A stretch of 64,000 nucleotides of DNA. It comes from Isoperla grammatica. Its lineage: Eukaryota > Arthropoda > Insecta > Plecoptera > Perlodidae. Positions within the stretch are counted from its first letter, which is position 1. Each line of letters starts with the position of its first letter. A program made the translations under genes and the position numbers. Of this stretch, positions 1 through 12,145 are shown piece after piece. The notes under the pieces were generated by a model. The model saw nothing but the letters and a program-made list of their open reading frames with translations. It made no database searches and was not told where the DNA came from. The stretch spans positions 27,179,075 to 27,243,074 of the forward strand of contig OX246746.1 of the NCBI GenBank assembly GCA_945910005.1, written 5' to 3'.

Positions 1-522
1 ATGGGCTGTACAAACAATTTCGCTCCTTATTCAAATTTCAAATTTCGAACAAATTCTATATTTTGTTACTACATTTCTCATCCATCAAGATTGTTAACAT
101 CATTCTGAATTATCTCTAATGAAACCAAACCCACGCTATCATGTTACGTGTCATAATGAAGCAGGAACCAGGAAAAGACGTAGAATAAAATTAATTTGAG
201 CCTTTCTACAAAACGTGAACCAAACCAATTCCCGTGCGTTGTTATCGTTTGAGATGTGTACGAACCATCATCATCATCATCACAAGCTGCTTTACGCAGT
301 ATTTGATGAGCTTAGTAGGCGCTGGATATTGTCTCATTTCATTACCCTCTGCTTTCATGGTAAACTGAAACACCTCGAGCGCGCCCCAAACTTATCGCCT
401 ATTTCACGCGGCGAGTATCAACATAAAGCCGCTACAGCCAAATTGCTACTAAAAATATACTTGAGTATTACGCGTTAAAAACAATATTTCATGATCCTTT
501 TTTTTTTTTTTAGATGGTATAC
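1..522. other. No recognisable gene
   Basis: AT-rich DNA with a short CATCATCATCATCATCAC run at about 266 and a T run at 499-511. Confidence 0.6.
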
Positions 523-527
523 GAATG

Positions 528-727
528 CGGGGGCGCCTGAATAGCGCCGAATGGAACAACGCCGAATCGATCGTGTGTACTGCACTTTCAAGTATAATCC
601 TAACCAAAAAAGTTTCGGCGTTATTCCAGGTTATAAGGTTTATGTTTTTGGGTTAGGATTATACTTGAAAGTGCAGTATACACGATAGATTCGTCGTTGT
701 TCCATTCGGCGTTATTCAGCGTCCCCC
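528..727. mobile_element. Fold-back element with ~75-bp inverted arms
   Basis: The left arm (from GGGGGCGCCTGAATAGCGCC at 529) is complementary, with few mismatches, to the right arm ending at 727, leaving a loop of about 40 bp. GAATG occurs directly outside each end (523-527 and 728-732), a possible 5-bp target duplication. Motifs of the GGAACAAC-CC and CGGCGTTATTCC type recur in the arms and in the loop. No ORF is present. This is a fold-back/MITE-like non-autonomous element. Confidence 0.75.
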
Positions 728-732
728 GAATG

Positions 733-2079
733 GGGCCTCAGCTAACCTGCCCGTAGAAAAACCAATTGTACTCATGACGGATCAACTGCCCCAACCGCGC
801 GGACTGCTGCCATTATAGCAATGTGCGAGAGCAAATAGTCGTTACAGCTGGGTTTCGATTCTCGGAAAAGGAACCCCGATATAGAATAGATGATAGCTCT
901 GCCTGTCGTGAACAAGGCAGTTTCATCTCACGCGCGTGGGAACCAAGCTTACCATGCAGATCTCACGATATGAAATAGGCTGCAGCGTTCGCGCCACAGT
1001 GAAGGAAATGTCTGAATACGAAGTTATATTTCAGCTGGCTGTGATAGCCGGTCTTAGAAACCATCCATTTAAAATATTTACTCGAATAAATATTTTTATT
1101 ACAAACATTTATGGTTGTTCTTTACATTCATCTATTTGAATTTAAAATTAAAATTAAAATTTTAAATTTAAATCAACATAATAGTAAGTACCATATAAAG
1201 ACGCGATAAGGCATAAGGAACAGTACAATTTCTTCCTTTCTACTAAGAATATGTGGTACGTAGTTCGAAAAACTGTTCTTTGAAGATATTTTTCACAATC
1301 TAGGTTAATAAAGTTGCTTTTTGTCATAGAATAATCACAAGAAAATTGCACAATGTGTAATAAAAAAAGATTTACAGTTTATATTCTCATAAAAACTCCG
1401 ATTTATGATTGTTATTTATATTTATCAGCAGCACGGCTTACTGTCCGTAAGAGAACAGTTATTTCAAAAATAGCTTGCTCTAGGTTTTACATCTTCATAA
1501 CGCTTGTGGACAGATGTAGCAATCAAGAACTTACACAAATTCTTAAAAATTATGGACGTTTTCAAGTATAAGTTCATATTTGTCAAAATTGAATGCGTTA
1601 GCTCAAAAGTTCGTCATACTTCGATTTCGAACGCGTTCATTTTAAACATTCCTTCCCTAAGTATGACCCTATACTCAGCTATGACCGAAATTACGAGTAG
1701 CATTGTACGTACAGTAGACGATAAGTTACCTCGCAGAAGGAGTCTAGCCGAGCTCCGGCCGTACAAATCTTCACTTTAATAAACGTTATATAAAATTGTA
1801 TTCAACGTTTCATAATATGTGGAGGATAGAATAGGCGATACCCTGTCATTAACACTTGACGACATTTGTCGACTTGCCAAACAGTATCGATTGCGTTGAC
1901 CCTCCCTCCTCAGCACAGTAGGTACAGAACTTTGCTTCTGACAATTACGTACAATAAATAAATAAAGTGAAGTATTTGTTTTTATGAATTACCAAATACG
2001 GACACAGCATTATATTATTGAAACAAATACGCCTTAATTGTTAGCTCCGCAAACATGGAAATCTACTAAAATTGCCATA
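733..2079. other. No recognisable gene
   Basis: Only short chance frames. A self-complementary AATTTAAAATTAAAATT-type patch lies at 1138-1170, and GGGTTTCGATTCTCGG at about 850 resembles a worn B box. Confidence 0.6.
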
Positions 2080-2175
2080 GAGGTTGATGTTATAGAGGTG
2101 GCCATAAAGGTTGAAGTCATAGAGTGTGTGAGGCCATAGAGGTGGCCATAGAGCCACAGGCCATAGATTGAAGCC
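2080..2175. repeat. Imperfect short tandem repeats (GCCATAGAGGT type)
   Basis: Words such as ATAGAGGTGGCCATA and GAAGTCATAGAG recur about six times with variation over about 95 bp, giving a degenerate minisatellite next to a SINE head fragment. Confidence 0.6.
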
Positions 2176-2228
2176 AAAGAGGTGGAATCGAGCCGGCGAC
2201 CTTCTGAACTAGAGCCTCGTGTTAGAGT
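2168..2228 (-). mobile_element. tRNA-like SINE head fragment
   Basis: On the minus strand the order is ACACGAGGCTCTAGTTCAG, AGGTCGCCGG, CTCGATTCC. It parallels the B-box part of the trimeric SINE at 13.46 kb. No body or tail follows. Confidence 0.5.
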
Positions 2229-2242
2229 GTAATTAAAAATAT

Positions 2243-2319
2243 AGGACTATACACTGTTCCTTGTCAATTAAATTGACGTGTTTTGAAATTGAAATTGACA
2301 AGGAACAGTGTATAGTCCT
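2243..2319. repeat. Perfect 27-bp-arm hairpin
   Basis: AGGACTATACACTGTTCC and following bases (2243-2269) are perfectly complementary to 2293-2319, with a 23-nt AT-rich loop. It could be a very small fold-back element or an excision product. A transcript across it would form a long stem. Confidence 0.9.
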
Positions 2320-5300
2320 TTATTTTGAATAACACATATGTACCTGTTCTACTAGTTTTAATTCCTCGTGTTAGAATTATCAGTGAGAGCCACCTCCCTC
2401 AGTACAAAGATCACCGCATCCAAAACTTTCCATCAAACGAAACAACAAAACAGCTGCGTTGTTGCTGTTGTTTTTGGATGTAATGGGGTGTGGGGGCTCA
2501 TTTTCGTGTTTGGTTGAATTATATCCCTATTTCCTCATAAATAAACACACCTGCGCGGAGCTTCATTTCCCCGACTGTTTTCCGTAAAGATTGATGGTTT
2601 TACTGAGAGGAGCAAGGAAACATGAAACATGCAGGCCATGGTACTAGCTTATGTAAAGAGGATTCGCGTCTACGCTCCCGGTTTAATAACCAGGCCGTAC
2701 TTTACAATGATTCGGTATAGCCTTATTGTCCTTCTATTTCTCAATAAATACACACACTTAATGCATGCACAATTCCTGTTTAGTACTTTATTCAAACTGC
2801 AGTTTAAGGGTAAAGGGCTCAATAAAGGTTTTTCATGGATATCTTGAGAGCTATTCAAGATATGAATCGATTGTATACCCGAAATGCAATGCAGTGTCTT
2901 CGCGTCTGAGGAAGAGAACGGATCTCTCGAAAATGTTCGCACTTTTGTAATAGTTTTTTTTATGACCGTGGTTGCAGGTCATGGTGTGTTTTCATTTACA
3001 CATTTAAAATGTGTTTACTTTTCCATTTCATTGCTGTGTATAACGTCTATATCATATTGTAGCTACGTAAATTTCGCGTGGTTATCATCGAAATTACCCT
3101 TTCCTGTTGTGTTCTTATTACTACGATTCTAGCATTGAATAAACAGTGCGACTCGATTTGTCTTCGTGTAAAGACAGACATTGAGCCATGCAATGCAAGC
3201 ATTCACATTCCCACACGCATATGCAACAAGCAACGAGAGCCATGTTTGGCGTTATCTTGCAAACAAATTTAACAAATGTTGAAAATTCATTCTTCGTCAT
3301 TAATATAACTCTATTTTACGTTATCCTTATCAACATACAATGTTAATACAATTTAATTATCAACCACTAATAAAACACATTTACTATTTTTATTTCAAAA
3401 ATTCTAAAGGTAATTGAAAAATGTGAAAACTGTGAAAACTGTTGGACGACAATGGGAAAATATGGGAAAATTGATAAGGAACGAACCAACGCGCGCATAG
3501 AAACGGGATGGCATTAGTATTATCACCAAGCCAATGGGACTGGACTAATTCCAATAAATAACCAACCTGATAGCCACTAAACCCCGTTACAGACAATTCA
3601 AAGCTGAAGAGAAAACGATGAAGATAGACTAGGTTGCTTCATTGTCAAATTTGCAATTCTATAAGCCTTTAAATTAGTATAAGATAATTGGAGACTAATA
3701 GCATTGACTACATGAATAACAATCTCCAAAATGGTGTCGAAAGTTTATTTTAACTTAAAAGGGAGTGAAAGTTTCAAAGGAAAGGAATTATGCATTAATG
3801 GCGACTCTACCCATACCAAAACGTCAACACAGTATGTTAGTAAGGAAGTTTCGTTTTTCTTGGAATGAAAGTGATCTCACATTGATCTCACATGTTGAAG
3901 TCGTAGAGATTGTCTGGTATTAGACTACATTTCTAGAAATGCTGTAGGTTAAGTCGTAAAACTAATGAAAATACCAAGAAATGTACAGAATCTATAGGGA
4001 TGAACAGATATCTTGAAATTTTAGAATATATTTAGTACATCCCTTCGCTTTGTCAACTTTCCCTTCATAAAGGAGGCATAGGTAAGCTCATACTAGTCTC
4101 GATAAAATCCACATCTTTGACGTACGTTTTGAATTGCGAGACTATTTTCAGTAGTTCACGATAAAAGAGGCTTTCTACGTTCTATTTTAAATGAATAATA
4201 TGGATAAACTTCGCCCTTAATAATGTTAGCTTTCTTGCACCAGTATCCAGCAAGGAGGTGGGATGGTAGAAGGAGTTTGTTGATTGTTGGGATTCGTTGT
4301 TGTATTTTGTACTTCCCTGTGAACTTTGAATTAATCCTGAAAACAAACGCGCTCTCCCGGCCTGCTTTGCTTTATCTCATAATCGATTTATGTCGATATG
4401 ATATCCGCCCACATATTAAACTAGTGGCATAATAACGAAGTGCGAGCATTCGGTGTGGTGCCAAGGTGTTTAAAACAGAGGTGGAATTACGCAGACTCCC
4501 TGGCCAAAATGTAATCTTCACTATCATCTCTTTCCATCAATAACCGGAGAATTGTTTTGTGAGAACAATAAACTCTCTTTACAATGTATTTAATTAGTAT
4601 TTTTTTAAATCCATTCGGGACTTTTTAGATTAATCTATATTTTGGTTGTATTTTTACTTTTTCGCTCCTTTTTTGGTGACATGTCGGGATTTTTGAAGCA
4701 GTTTAGTAAGTTTGAGGAAAAACTAGTCATTACGTATTCAAGCCAATTTCTTTGAACATACAGAGAACTCAGGAATCAACGAAAAATACCCAAGGGTTTA
4801 ATCGCTCCCAGAATTTGCCTTTTGACTAGAAAAACATTGGCTATACAATATTTAATCACGATCGCCTGTGATGGGAGTGGAAATCACGGACCACCGAGTT
4901 CTGTGCCAAAGTCGAGCCCACCTATATCAAAGTAGGTAATACTTCGGTTTTCACCAAACACGAACCTGTGTGAATCTCGGTCACAGAGCGATGTTCAACT
5001 TGTCCCACATGACGTTCTACTAGGTTCCCTCACCGCCATCACAGTCAATCACAGTCAATCACATTCAATCGACCATGATGCCAGTCGATCACACAATAAT
5101 GTATAGTATCAAGTTAATGCCAGAAACTTGCAGAGTTGCCGATAACATCCCTTTCGCATTAATATATACTCAATCAGCTTTTACAGAGGTCAACTAGTAT
5201 AGTTACTGTTGCCGTTTACACTTAAACTAGACAATGTGTGACACTCCAAACCTTTACTCTGTCACGCACACTATACGCACTAAACGTGAGTTACTATCGG

Positions 5301-7454
5301 AAATTGTGCAGGTATCCAGTAAACTGTGTATTAGTCGTATTAGTTAGCGATTACTCTGTAAGCAGTATATGTATACTTGTCCTCTGGTTGGTTGAAGGCG
5401 TATTGAGATTATGAAAGAAAATAAAGATGTCAATGTAAAAGTAAAAGTGCACGATGCAATTTTAGAACCATTACTATAGTTGGAGGTTGATCTAAACTGG
5501 TATTTTTGTAATGTTATCTGCACAGAATTTCGGTATTTCTATATTACATTAAATTTTTCCCAGTATCTGCAGCTCTCAAATTGATCATTCAATTATATTA
5601 TGGGGGTTACTTCCATGTGTGTTTCATGTGCTTTACTGGAGATTTTTCTTTTAGTTTAGTTTTAGTTTTAGTTTTTGGATTAACTGTAGGAAGGTGCGGA
5701 TTTAACGATTTTTTCTTGTTTTTCCACTCGACGTTCACAATGATTGATGTGGCAAAGAATTTGAAACATTGGAACATTTTATTCTCCCATGTTATTTGTA
5801 TCGATGACAGAAGACGGTTGGTATGATCGAAGATGATGTATGGTCATGTTTTTGTTTGTGCTCTAACTTGAAAGATTCTCTTTTCTAGAAATAAAATAAA
5901 AACACATTCTCACGAGACTGCATAAAATTACACAGCTGCTTTGAAACTGAAAACTAGCAACTTCTTTAATTTTATCAAAGTTCTAGCTGTGAAAATGTTT
6001 GCTTTTATTTCAGTGGAGCTCATATTGATGTGGAGCTGATATTCCCGGGCAAGTTAAGGAATACTTCTGTTTTGAAAACGTCACGTTAATGATAGTTAAT
6101 GATCACGTTAGTGTACGATCTAGTTTAAGAAATAGCCTGAACTATATCGTAGCCAACTGTCTTGCCCCGATCATTGGGTGAATAGAAATCTACGGTATTA
6201 TTTTGCATAAATCTGGCATATTTAAACAAAAATTAAGTATCCCCCAACCCCCTCCCCAGTACACATATTAAAAATGAGTTGAAGCAATCACCATACATAT
6301 TTTATTTTAATTAGTGTGTTTATTTATTATATCTTTCATATTCAGTTATAAAACTTATTTACAAAGGAGCGCAATAAACATGCAGCTCTCTTGAAACTCA
6401 TACTTTGCATATACATCAATTTTCTCTATCCAAACCCTATGTGGTCTACATTGGCTGTCTAGCCTCGGCTTCTTTGTTATATTACCCACTTCCTTTGCCA
6501 GTGAACTGTCCATGCAACTAAATCCATTCCGTAAATTTAATTGAAATATCAAAATCTGAATTGATCAATAAAATCAAATATGTGCTTGAATCCCATCAGT
6601 CACACGAAAAAACATCTTTGTCATGAATACAGCATTTTAAATTCAGATATTGACAATGGTTGCATTCAATGAACAGTAAATTCCCCGTTGCATGCCCGAT
6701 AAAGTTGGCAATATTACAATTTCAGTTTCCACGTTTCGAGCAATACTGGTATTTGCCATAACATATTAATATTCCCATGTTGTGCATAAAAACGGTAAAA
6801 ATGTCGTTTCTATTGCGCGTCGCTCAAGAGATGCATGATCACGTGGTCGAGGTGCGCGCGCAACACGACAGACTAATCCAGCTGGCGCTATCTGTTGGCC
6901 AGCATTAGCTCCAAGCCGCCACATCCGTCACTCAACAGATAATACACGCCCAACGCTATGTATGCTAGCTAGTAGCTATGAGGGAAAGATACCACGTTCC
7001 CACTACGTTAGAGAAACTGAATGGGGAATGGAAGATATGAGCACATTACGTCCAACAAGCGTCATTCAACCATCAGATTAAATCAGAACCCGAGAATATT
7101 GAAGTTGACGACATTATAGAATTGAGAAATTCAAGCGATGTCTTATTTGGAAAATGTTTGTGAATAAGACTATTATAAAATATTAAATCCCGCAAAAGAG
7201 ATGGTCACGATTTAACTTTGACAAACTAAAGGGTTTGGTGTGACACTGCATCATGCGTTCTTTGTTTGTGAGACAGAGGCCAGACTGGAGCTCATCTCCA
7301 CGGAGCTTAGCACAAGAAGCTCTTGATCACATGAAAATATACAAGCAAAGCTAGGCCCATCCATTGACTCAAGATAAAGACAGTTTTAAATTGTTTATTT
7401 AATGGATTTTGTATGAAGTTTTGGCAATATGGGTATTATTGTTTAAAATACAAA
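2320..7454. other. No recognisable gene; unique-looking AT-rich DNA
   Basis: Minor low-complexity items only: CAGTCAATCA repeats at about 5040-5070, TTTTAG repeats at about 5650, and a GC-richer patch at about 6815-6960. Confidence 0.6.
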
Positions 7455-7520
7455 ATGTCCCGGGCTCGATTCCCGGTTCAGGTTTTTACGAGTGATTTTT
7501 GAACAGATATTTGGAGCCGT
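7455..7520 (+). mobile_element. tRNA-like SINE head fragment
   Basis: GGGCTCGATTCCCGG is a clear B-box-like block. The rest of a tRNA fold is not recoverable, so it is read as a SINE remnant and not a tRNA gene. Confidence 0.4.
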
Positions 7521-8207
7521 CACCGCAACTATAGGGAGATAATAAATTGTATAATATATAATGTCCTCCACTGCAAAACAGTTCTTGGTACTGCGTGGGT
7601 AGATGGTGTGGTATATTATATACCATTTACTTAGGTAAAAGTATGAGGTATAGTATGTCCGTAGTAAAAAGTAAATACCATTGATTAGGCTTGGGTCCAC
7701 TGACCTTTAAAACGGAATAAATACCATTACAAGAAAAATCGCAAAAAAGCGTCCCCAAAACAGTAAATAATATGAATTGCATTTACCAAAAAAATCGTCT
7801 AGCCGTACGTCTACCGTAAGTTGCAGAACTGTCAATATCATTAATAATTTAATATAAGAGAATCTCTGAAATGTTCCTCTATTTAACTCATAAGCTAAAA
7901 GGCATATTCGTGTTTACTCTGTGTTTACATATTTACATTGATACAGCTTGAAGGAATCTGGCGTTTCATTTGATAAATATTAACCTTATAAATGAAGTGT
8001 CCTCTTCCAACTATTCGTGCAGAAGTCAAACAAAAGCACGTATATACTCTTTAACGTGAATAACAAGCATCAGATATGTACACCATTACTTGACAGTAAG
8101 CTGTGCACTTAAAATTATTACATTAATTCATTATTTTGTCTTATTAGCATAATGTATTATTGTGTTTGTGTTTCTTTATATATAATACAAAATACTAGTG
8201 ATGCGGA

Positions 8208-8290
8208 CGATAATCGTATATCGATAAATATCGATAATATCGTATATCGATACGATACGATATGCGCCGTCGTATCGCGATATTCATGAC
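8208..8290. repeat. TATCGATA-rich left subterminal palindromic region
   Basis: Overlapping TCGATA, ATATCG and CGTATCGCGATA words make this segment highly self-complementary. It mirrors 8815-8910 at the other end of the hAT-like element. Such repeats could be transposase binding sites. Confidence 0.6.
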
Positions 8291-8431
8291 GATATTATTT
8301 TGCACCCAGTATCATGATAAATTGTTAATACTTCATGGTATCGTCATAGTTTACAATTTCGCATGGCGGTTATTTGATTATTCTATTGATGTTAGCCGAG
8401 CATCCCTTGGCAAAGTTTGCATGCTGCTGTT

Positions 8432-8448
8432 CCCCCCCCCCCCCCCCC
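8432..8448. repeat. Poly-C run (17 C)
   Basis: An uninterrupted C homopolymer inside the hAT-like element; its length may be unreliable in the assembly. Confidence 0.9.
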
Positions 8449-8724
8449 GCACGCAATGTTGGCGGTAACACAGTAGTCGTCAATGTCCCCACCCGGCAAT
8501 GAGCGCCTCACAAACACTGTAGAGTCTTTTAGTTTTATTGTTGTCATATTATCATTTCACTTCTGTCAACAATCCACCCAACTTATGAGCCGCTTGCTAA
8601 AGGAAGACGGACTATTTTTAGGCCTCGATTACCTGCACTCATTCATTGACTTCCTTCCGAAAAGTCTGCATTGTTTGACATCTTTCAAGATCCAAATCTA
8701 CGTTTCACTGCTCCGCTGCCTCAA

Positions 8725-8740
8725 CCCCCCCCCCCCCCCC
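8725..8740. repeat. Poly-C run (16 C)
   Basis: The second C homopolymer inside the hAT-like element. Confidence 0.9.
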
Positions 8741-8814
8741 ATCCCGTCCTTCACCAGCCGACAAACCGGTTTGTTTGGCCATCGGCTACAATCACAATGC
8801 GCTATTTATTTGCT

Positions 8815-8910
8815 ATTATCGCGATAATATCGTATCGCGATATTATTATATGCTCACGATATTATCACGATATATCGTGATATATTGTGGGAAAAAATGC
8901 GATTATCGAT
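8815..8910. repeat. Right subterminal palindromic region of the hAT-like element
   Basis: It contains TATCGCGATAATATCG, then TATCGCGATATT and ACGATATATCGTGATATA, mirroring the left subterminal block. Confidence 0.6.
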
Positions 8911-9129
8911 ATGAATTTATTTATCATAACGCATCCTTACAAAATACACTTTGGAATGATTACGTTTAATTCTTTTCAACAAATTGCTCAAAAATATATT
9001 TCAATATTTTGAGCAAACATACACACATTGTAAAATCACCCACAGATAAGCCGTTGTATGACAGACGTCAATAGCAGTCTAGCAGAAACCTTCAGGTGGA
9101 GATTGTGAGTAATTAATAACTTTTCGTAG

Positions 9130-9395
9130 GAATCAGTGTAGGCTGCACACCAACTTTACCCTTGGTCCCCTCGTCAGGTGACTAATAGGCACAAGGACTT
9201 CGTGACAGTAGGGAAGGAATTTTCGAGGGCTGTTGGGTAATCCCGGCATTAGCCTTGTGACTGAGGAAAACCTCGGAAAAAACCCTGTCAGGATTGCGAT
9301 CTCCCGAATTTTAGTCTCGCGTCTCACCGCTGAGCCACCGCTATCGGTATTGCGTAGAGTAAACCTTAGTCCCTGAGGTTTTCTTGGTTTGCGGT
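9130..9395 (-). mobile_element. tRNA-derived SINE, family A, nearly full length
   Basis: On the minus strand, a head with GTGGCTCAGCGGTGAGACGC (A box) is followed by a decayed B-box region, then the body block CCGAGGTTTTCCTCAGTC, GGGATT, CAGCCCTCG, and a tail with TTAGTCACCTGACGAGG and GTGTGCAGCC. The same block order occurs in the tandem copies at 13.46-14.04 kb, and the tail matches the end of the third copy. Confidence 0.8.
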
Positions 9396-9493
9396 GAACT
9401 TTTACGCACAAATCTATTTATTGATTGATTGACATTGGGGATTAACGCCTCTACTAATATAGCAGAGACTAATAGAGACGATGAGCGATGAGG

Positions 9494-9521
9494 AGGGCGG
9501 GGGGGGGGGGGGGAGGGGGGG
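9494..9521. repeat. G-rich homopolymer run
   Basis: GGG, then C, then about 15 G, an A and 7 G. It could form a G-quadruplex. Confidence 0.85.
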
Positions 9522-9599
9522 TGATGTGATGGGCGGTGAAGCTTAAGCCGAGGGAACTATGGATGGAAGCTTATGCTGGCCTGACGCGCCGCAGGTGAC

Positions 9600-9670
9600 C
9601 CAAAGCTGTTCACTTCACGAGACGCGTATTGCTGTGATTCGGGAGCTATGCCCTGGTTCGATACCCGTCA
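9600..9670 (+). mobile_element. tRNA-like SINE head fragment
   Basis: CTGGTTCGATACCCG is a B-box-like block preceded by GATTCGGGAGCTATGC. No body from family A or B is recognised after it. Confidence 0.4.
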
Positions 9671-9803
9671 ACGGCAATCAGTCCTTATAGAAGGTTTCCC
9701 TCTCAATAAGGGGACCACAGACGGCCACCGGACTTTTCAACAATTTACTTTCAAAAGAATGTACCAATTTAAAGCGATGTATACGGGATAAAGTGGTATG
9801 CAG

Positions 9804-9844
9804 AACGATTTTGGTTTGCCCCCCCCCCCCAAACCAAAATCGTT
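9804..9844. repeat. Perfect 15-bp-arm hairpin with a poly-C loop
   Basis: AACGATTTTGGTTTG (9804-9818) is exactly complementary to CAAACCAAAATCGTT (9830-9844); the loop is all C. Confidence 0.9.
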
Positions 9845-11914
9845 TGGCCCGAGGGGGAGTGAGATAGCGGATTGTGCTTTCAAGAAGAACTCAATGTATG
9901 TGAAATGTTTGACTGTAGGTTCTTAAACAAATTCATTTTTTAAATATTTGGGTTATTAATTTAGAAAAATTATGAAACAACTTTGTTGACATTTTAAGAG
10001 ATGCGTACAAAGTAATTACCGATAATTTTTTTTCTCCATCTTATGCGATATAATGTGGAAAATGTGTGTGTACAGAAACCTTCGTGTAGATATCCGTAAA
10101 AATATGTACGTTTGCAGACAGTGACCTTAAATGTACTAGAAAGAAGATGACCATGGACCGAACTTCATGCGAGGAACTGCCATCACATGTAAGCATACCC
10201 ACTCACTTCTACCAGGAACCATTAATTAAATTAATCGATCTTGATGTAACAAAGTAGAGTGCTTTGATAGTTCGTAACATCCACGTACATTCAAAACAAT
10301 AATCATTAAACTTTCATCACTAAAACAGAAATCGCTGACATGACCGAAAGTTCCACAGCCAACGAACCCACCGAAAAAGAATTCCCCCAACTGGGCGGAT
10401 TGACCAAATAAAAAAACACATATAATTATTTACTATCACTCTCCAATCAATACTCCCACTAAATTTAGTGAATAAAAACAAACCAGGTATATTCCCTAAA
10501 CTTTGACATCATGCCATTTAACCATCTCGAGTGGCTGTAATATGTGCCTTGGACCCGATAAAACAGTTTGGCGTCATTATAAACCCGGCTGAGAAAAATA
10601 AAATTGGCTGAGCGCTATTTGGCGTTAGTTCGTAATGTCTGTCGTGTTGGTAGATAGAGGGCCTAGCAGGGAAGCACGTCTGTCCATCCGTAGCACCTGC
10701 CCCACTCAGCACAATACCCTCCCCTCACCCCCCCCCCCCTCAGTCAGCTGGCGGGAATCACGTCACTCCAATAACTTCAATAATCAACAGGCACAGATAA
10801 CACCCCTAGGGTGTATTACCCACACAACCCTGTAGCGATCATGATCCACATATCTTTGTCGAAATTATATACCAAATTTTGTAGAAGGGGGAGGCAAACG
10901 CTCATTGTCCATGCTGGCGAGGGGTGGATTTAGCCAAATTGAATTTTGATTGTGAATTGAATTAAATGTATTGATCAAACAGTGTGTCAGGTTGCGGCGA
11001 AGCAGATGGGTTGGGGGGTAGACATGTGTAATGTGTGGTGCGCCCTTTGATTGTCAAGGACATATGCGTGAGTAGGTGATAGTGATTTGGATGATAGACG
11101 ACGTAGGCCTATAGAGCCATTATGTCGAGCACTATAGCCAGGCTGTTTCAGACCATGGTCTTGCTTGATAGTTGAAAGCTACGCACGCTGTTTATGTGTG
11201 TGTATACTGCCTGAAGCAATGTCAAGGTTGATTTGTAAATATATATTTATATAAAAGAGTAACTGGAATATTTTATAGTAACTTTTTTCACGACTTGAGA
11301 GTGCTTACTACAGGTAGTATCTTATCAGAATTTAACGTTCTTTACTATCTTTAAAACTTGATTTAAAACCAAAATTTTGGAACGACTGGTAGCTAAATAA
11401 TATGATCAATGAACACAGATGTTTAAAAAGTTACCGAAAAATGTATGTGTTTGGGAAAAAAATGAAATTTTCAATTCCATCAAATTTACTGGTTTCGTAT
11501 GATTTAAAAACAGCAGATATACATATTATGTTACCATAAATGTAACAGAATTGACATTAACTCTTGAATAATAAATTATGTATAATGCAAGAACTAACAT
11601 CAACCCACCCCAACTATCATTTGAAAATCTAATTTTTATTTTATATCCGTGCCATGATAGGAGAGTGAAAATCCTTAACAGGTCTCCTCTTTTTTCGCTT
11701 CCTGTTATGAAAAATCTTATACCGCTTGAGCTTATATATCGAGGCTAATCCATTGATGGGTTCTCCAGACTGAGATGAATAATAATTAACTAACTTCGTC
11801 TTTTTGCCTGACACCATCCACTCGGCACTCGGAAGTCACTCGCATCTACTTTGCGAGAGACACTAGGATATGGTAGAGATCTAGACGCTATGATTACCAA
11901 TGAAAGGTATGAAC
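9845..11914. other. No recognisable gene
   Basis: AT-rich; a short C run near 10729 and nothing else I can name. Confidence 0.6.

Positions 11915-11947
<33 letters not shown>
11915..11947. repeat. AAC microsatellite
   Basis: About ten perfect ACA units. Confidence 0.9.
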
Positions 11948-12024
11948 CTGTTACGACCTTGTCCCTCTGTGGGTAATCACTTCTCGAACTATTCTCCTCG
12001 AGGGACTATTTAACCGACGGCGTT

Positions 12025-12145
12025 GTCTCGTGAGGTTGGGGCGCAGGTCCTAAGCGTGAGCCCCCTAGGAGCAAGGGTTCTCGAACCCTGCATCAAGACA
12101 TAGATTCTTTTGTAATTGTCTTTCATCTTCATCCCCTGATCGTGT
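12025..12145 (+). mobile_element. tRNA-derived SINE, family B
   Basis: GGTTGGGGCGCAGGTCCTAA, a B-box-like AAGGGTTCTCGAACCCTGC and a pyrimidine-rich TCTTTCATCTTCATCC block follow in the same order as the minus-strand copy at 15.42-15.55 kb. The B-box region has a one-base insertion (TTCTCGA), so it is not a functional tRNA. Confidence 0.6.

Larger units (their letters stand above)
8196..8939. mobile_element. Non-autonomous hAT-like DNA transposon
   Basis: The 8-bp direct repeat CAAAATAC lies immediately outside both ends (8188-8195 and 8940-8947). The ends are imperfect inverted repeats: TAGTGATGCG on the left and, on the reverse strand, TAAGGATGCG on the right. An 8-bp duplication with short TIRs ending in a GATGCG-type block is typical of hAT elements. 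Both subterminal regions are dense in self-complementary TATCGATA and TATCGCGATA words. The 744-bp interior holds two poly-C runs and no transposase, so it would need an enzyme supplied in trans. Confidence 0.8.

Noticed and set aside
215..478. Frame with a six-His run
   Set aside because: It arises from a CAT repeat; no other coding signal.
8483..8827. 114-codon frame inside the hAT-like element
   Set aside because: It runs through a poly-C tract and shows no transposase or zinc-finger motif.
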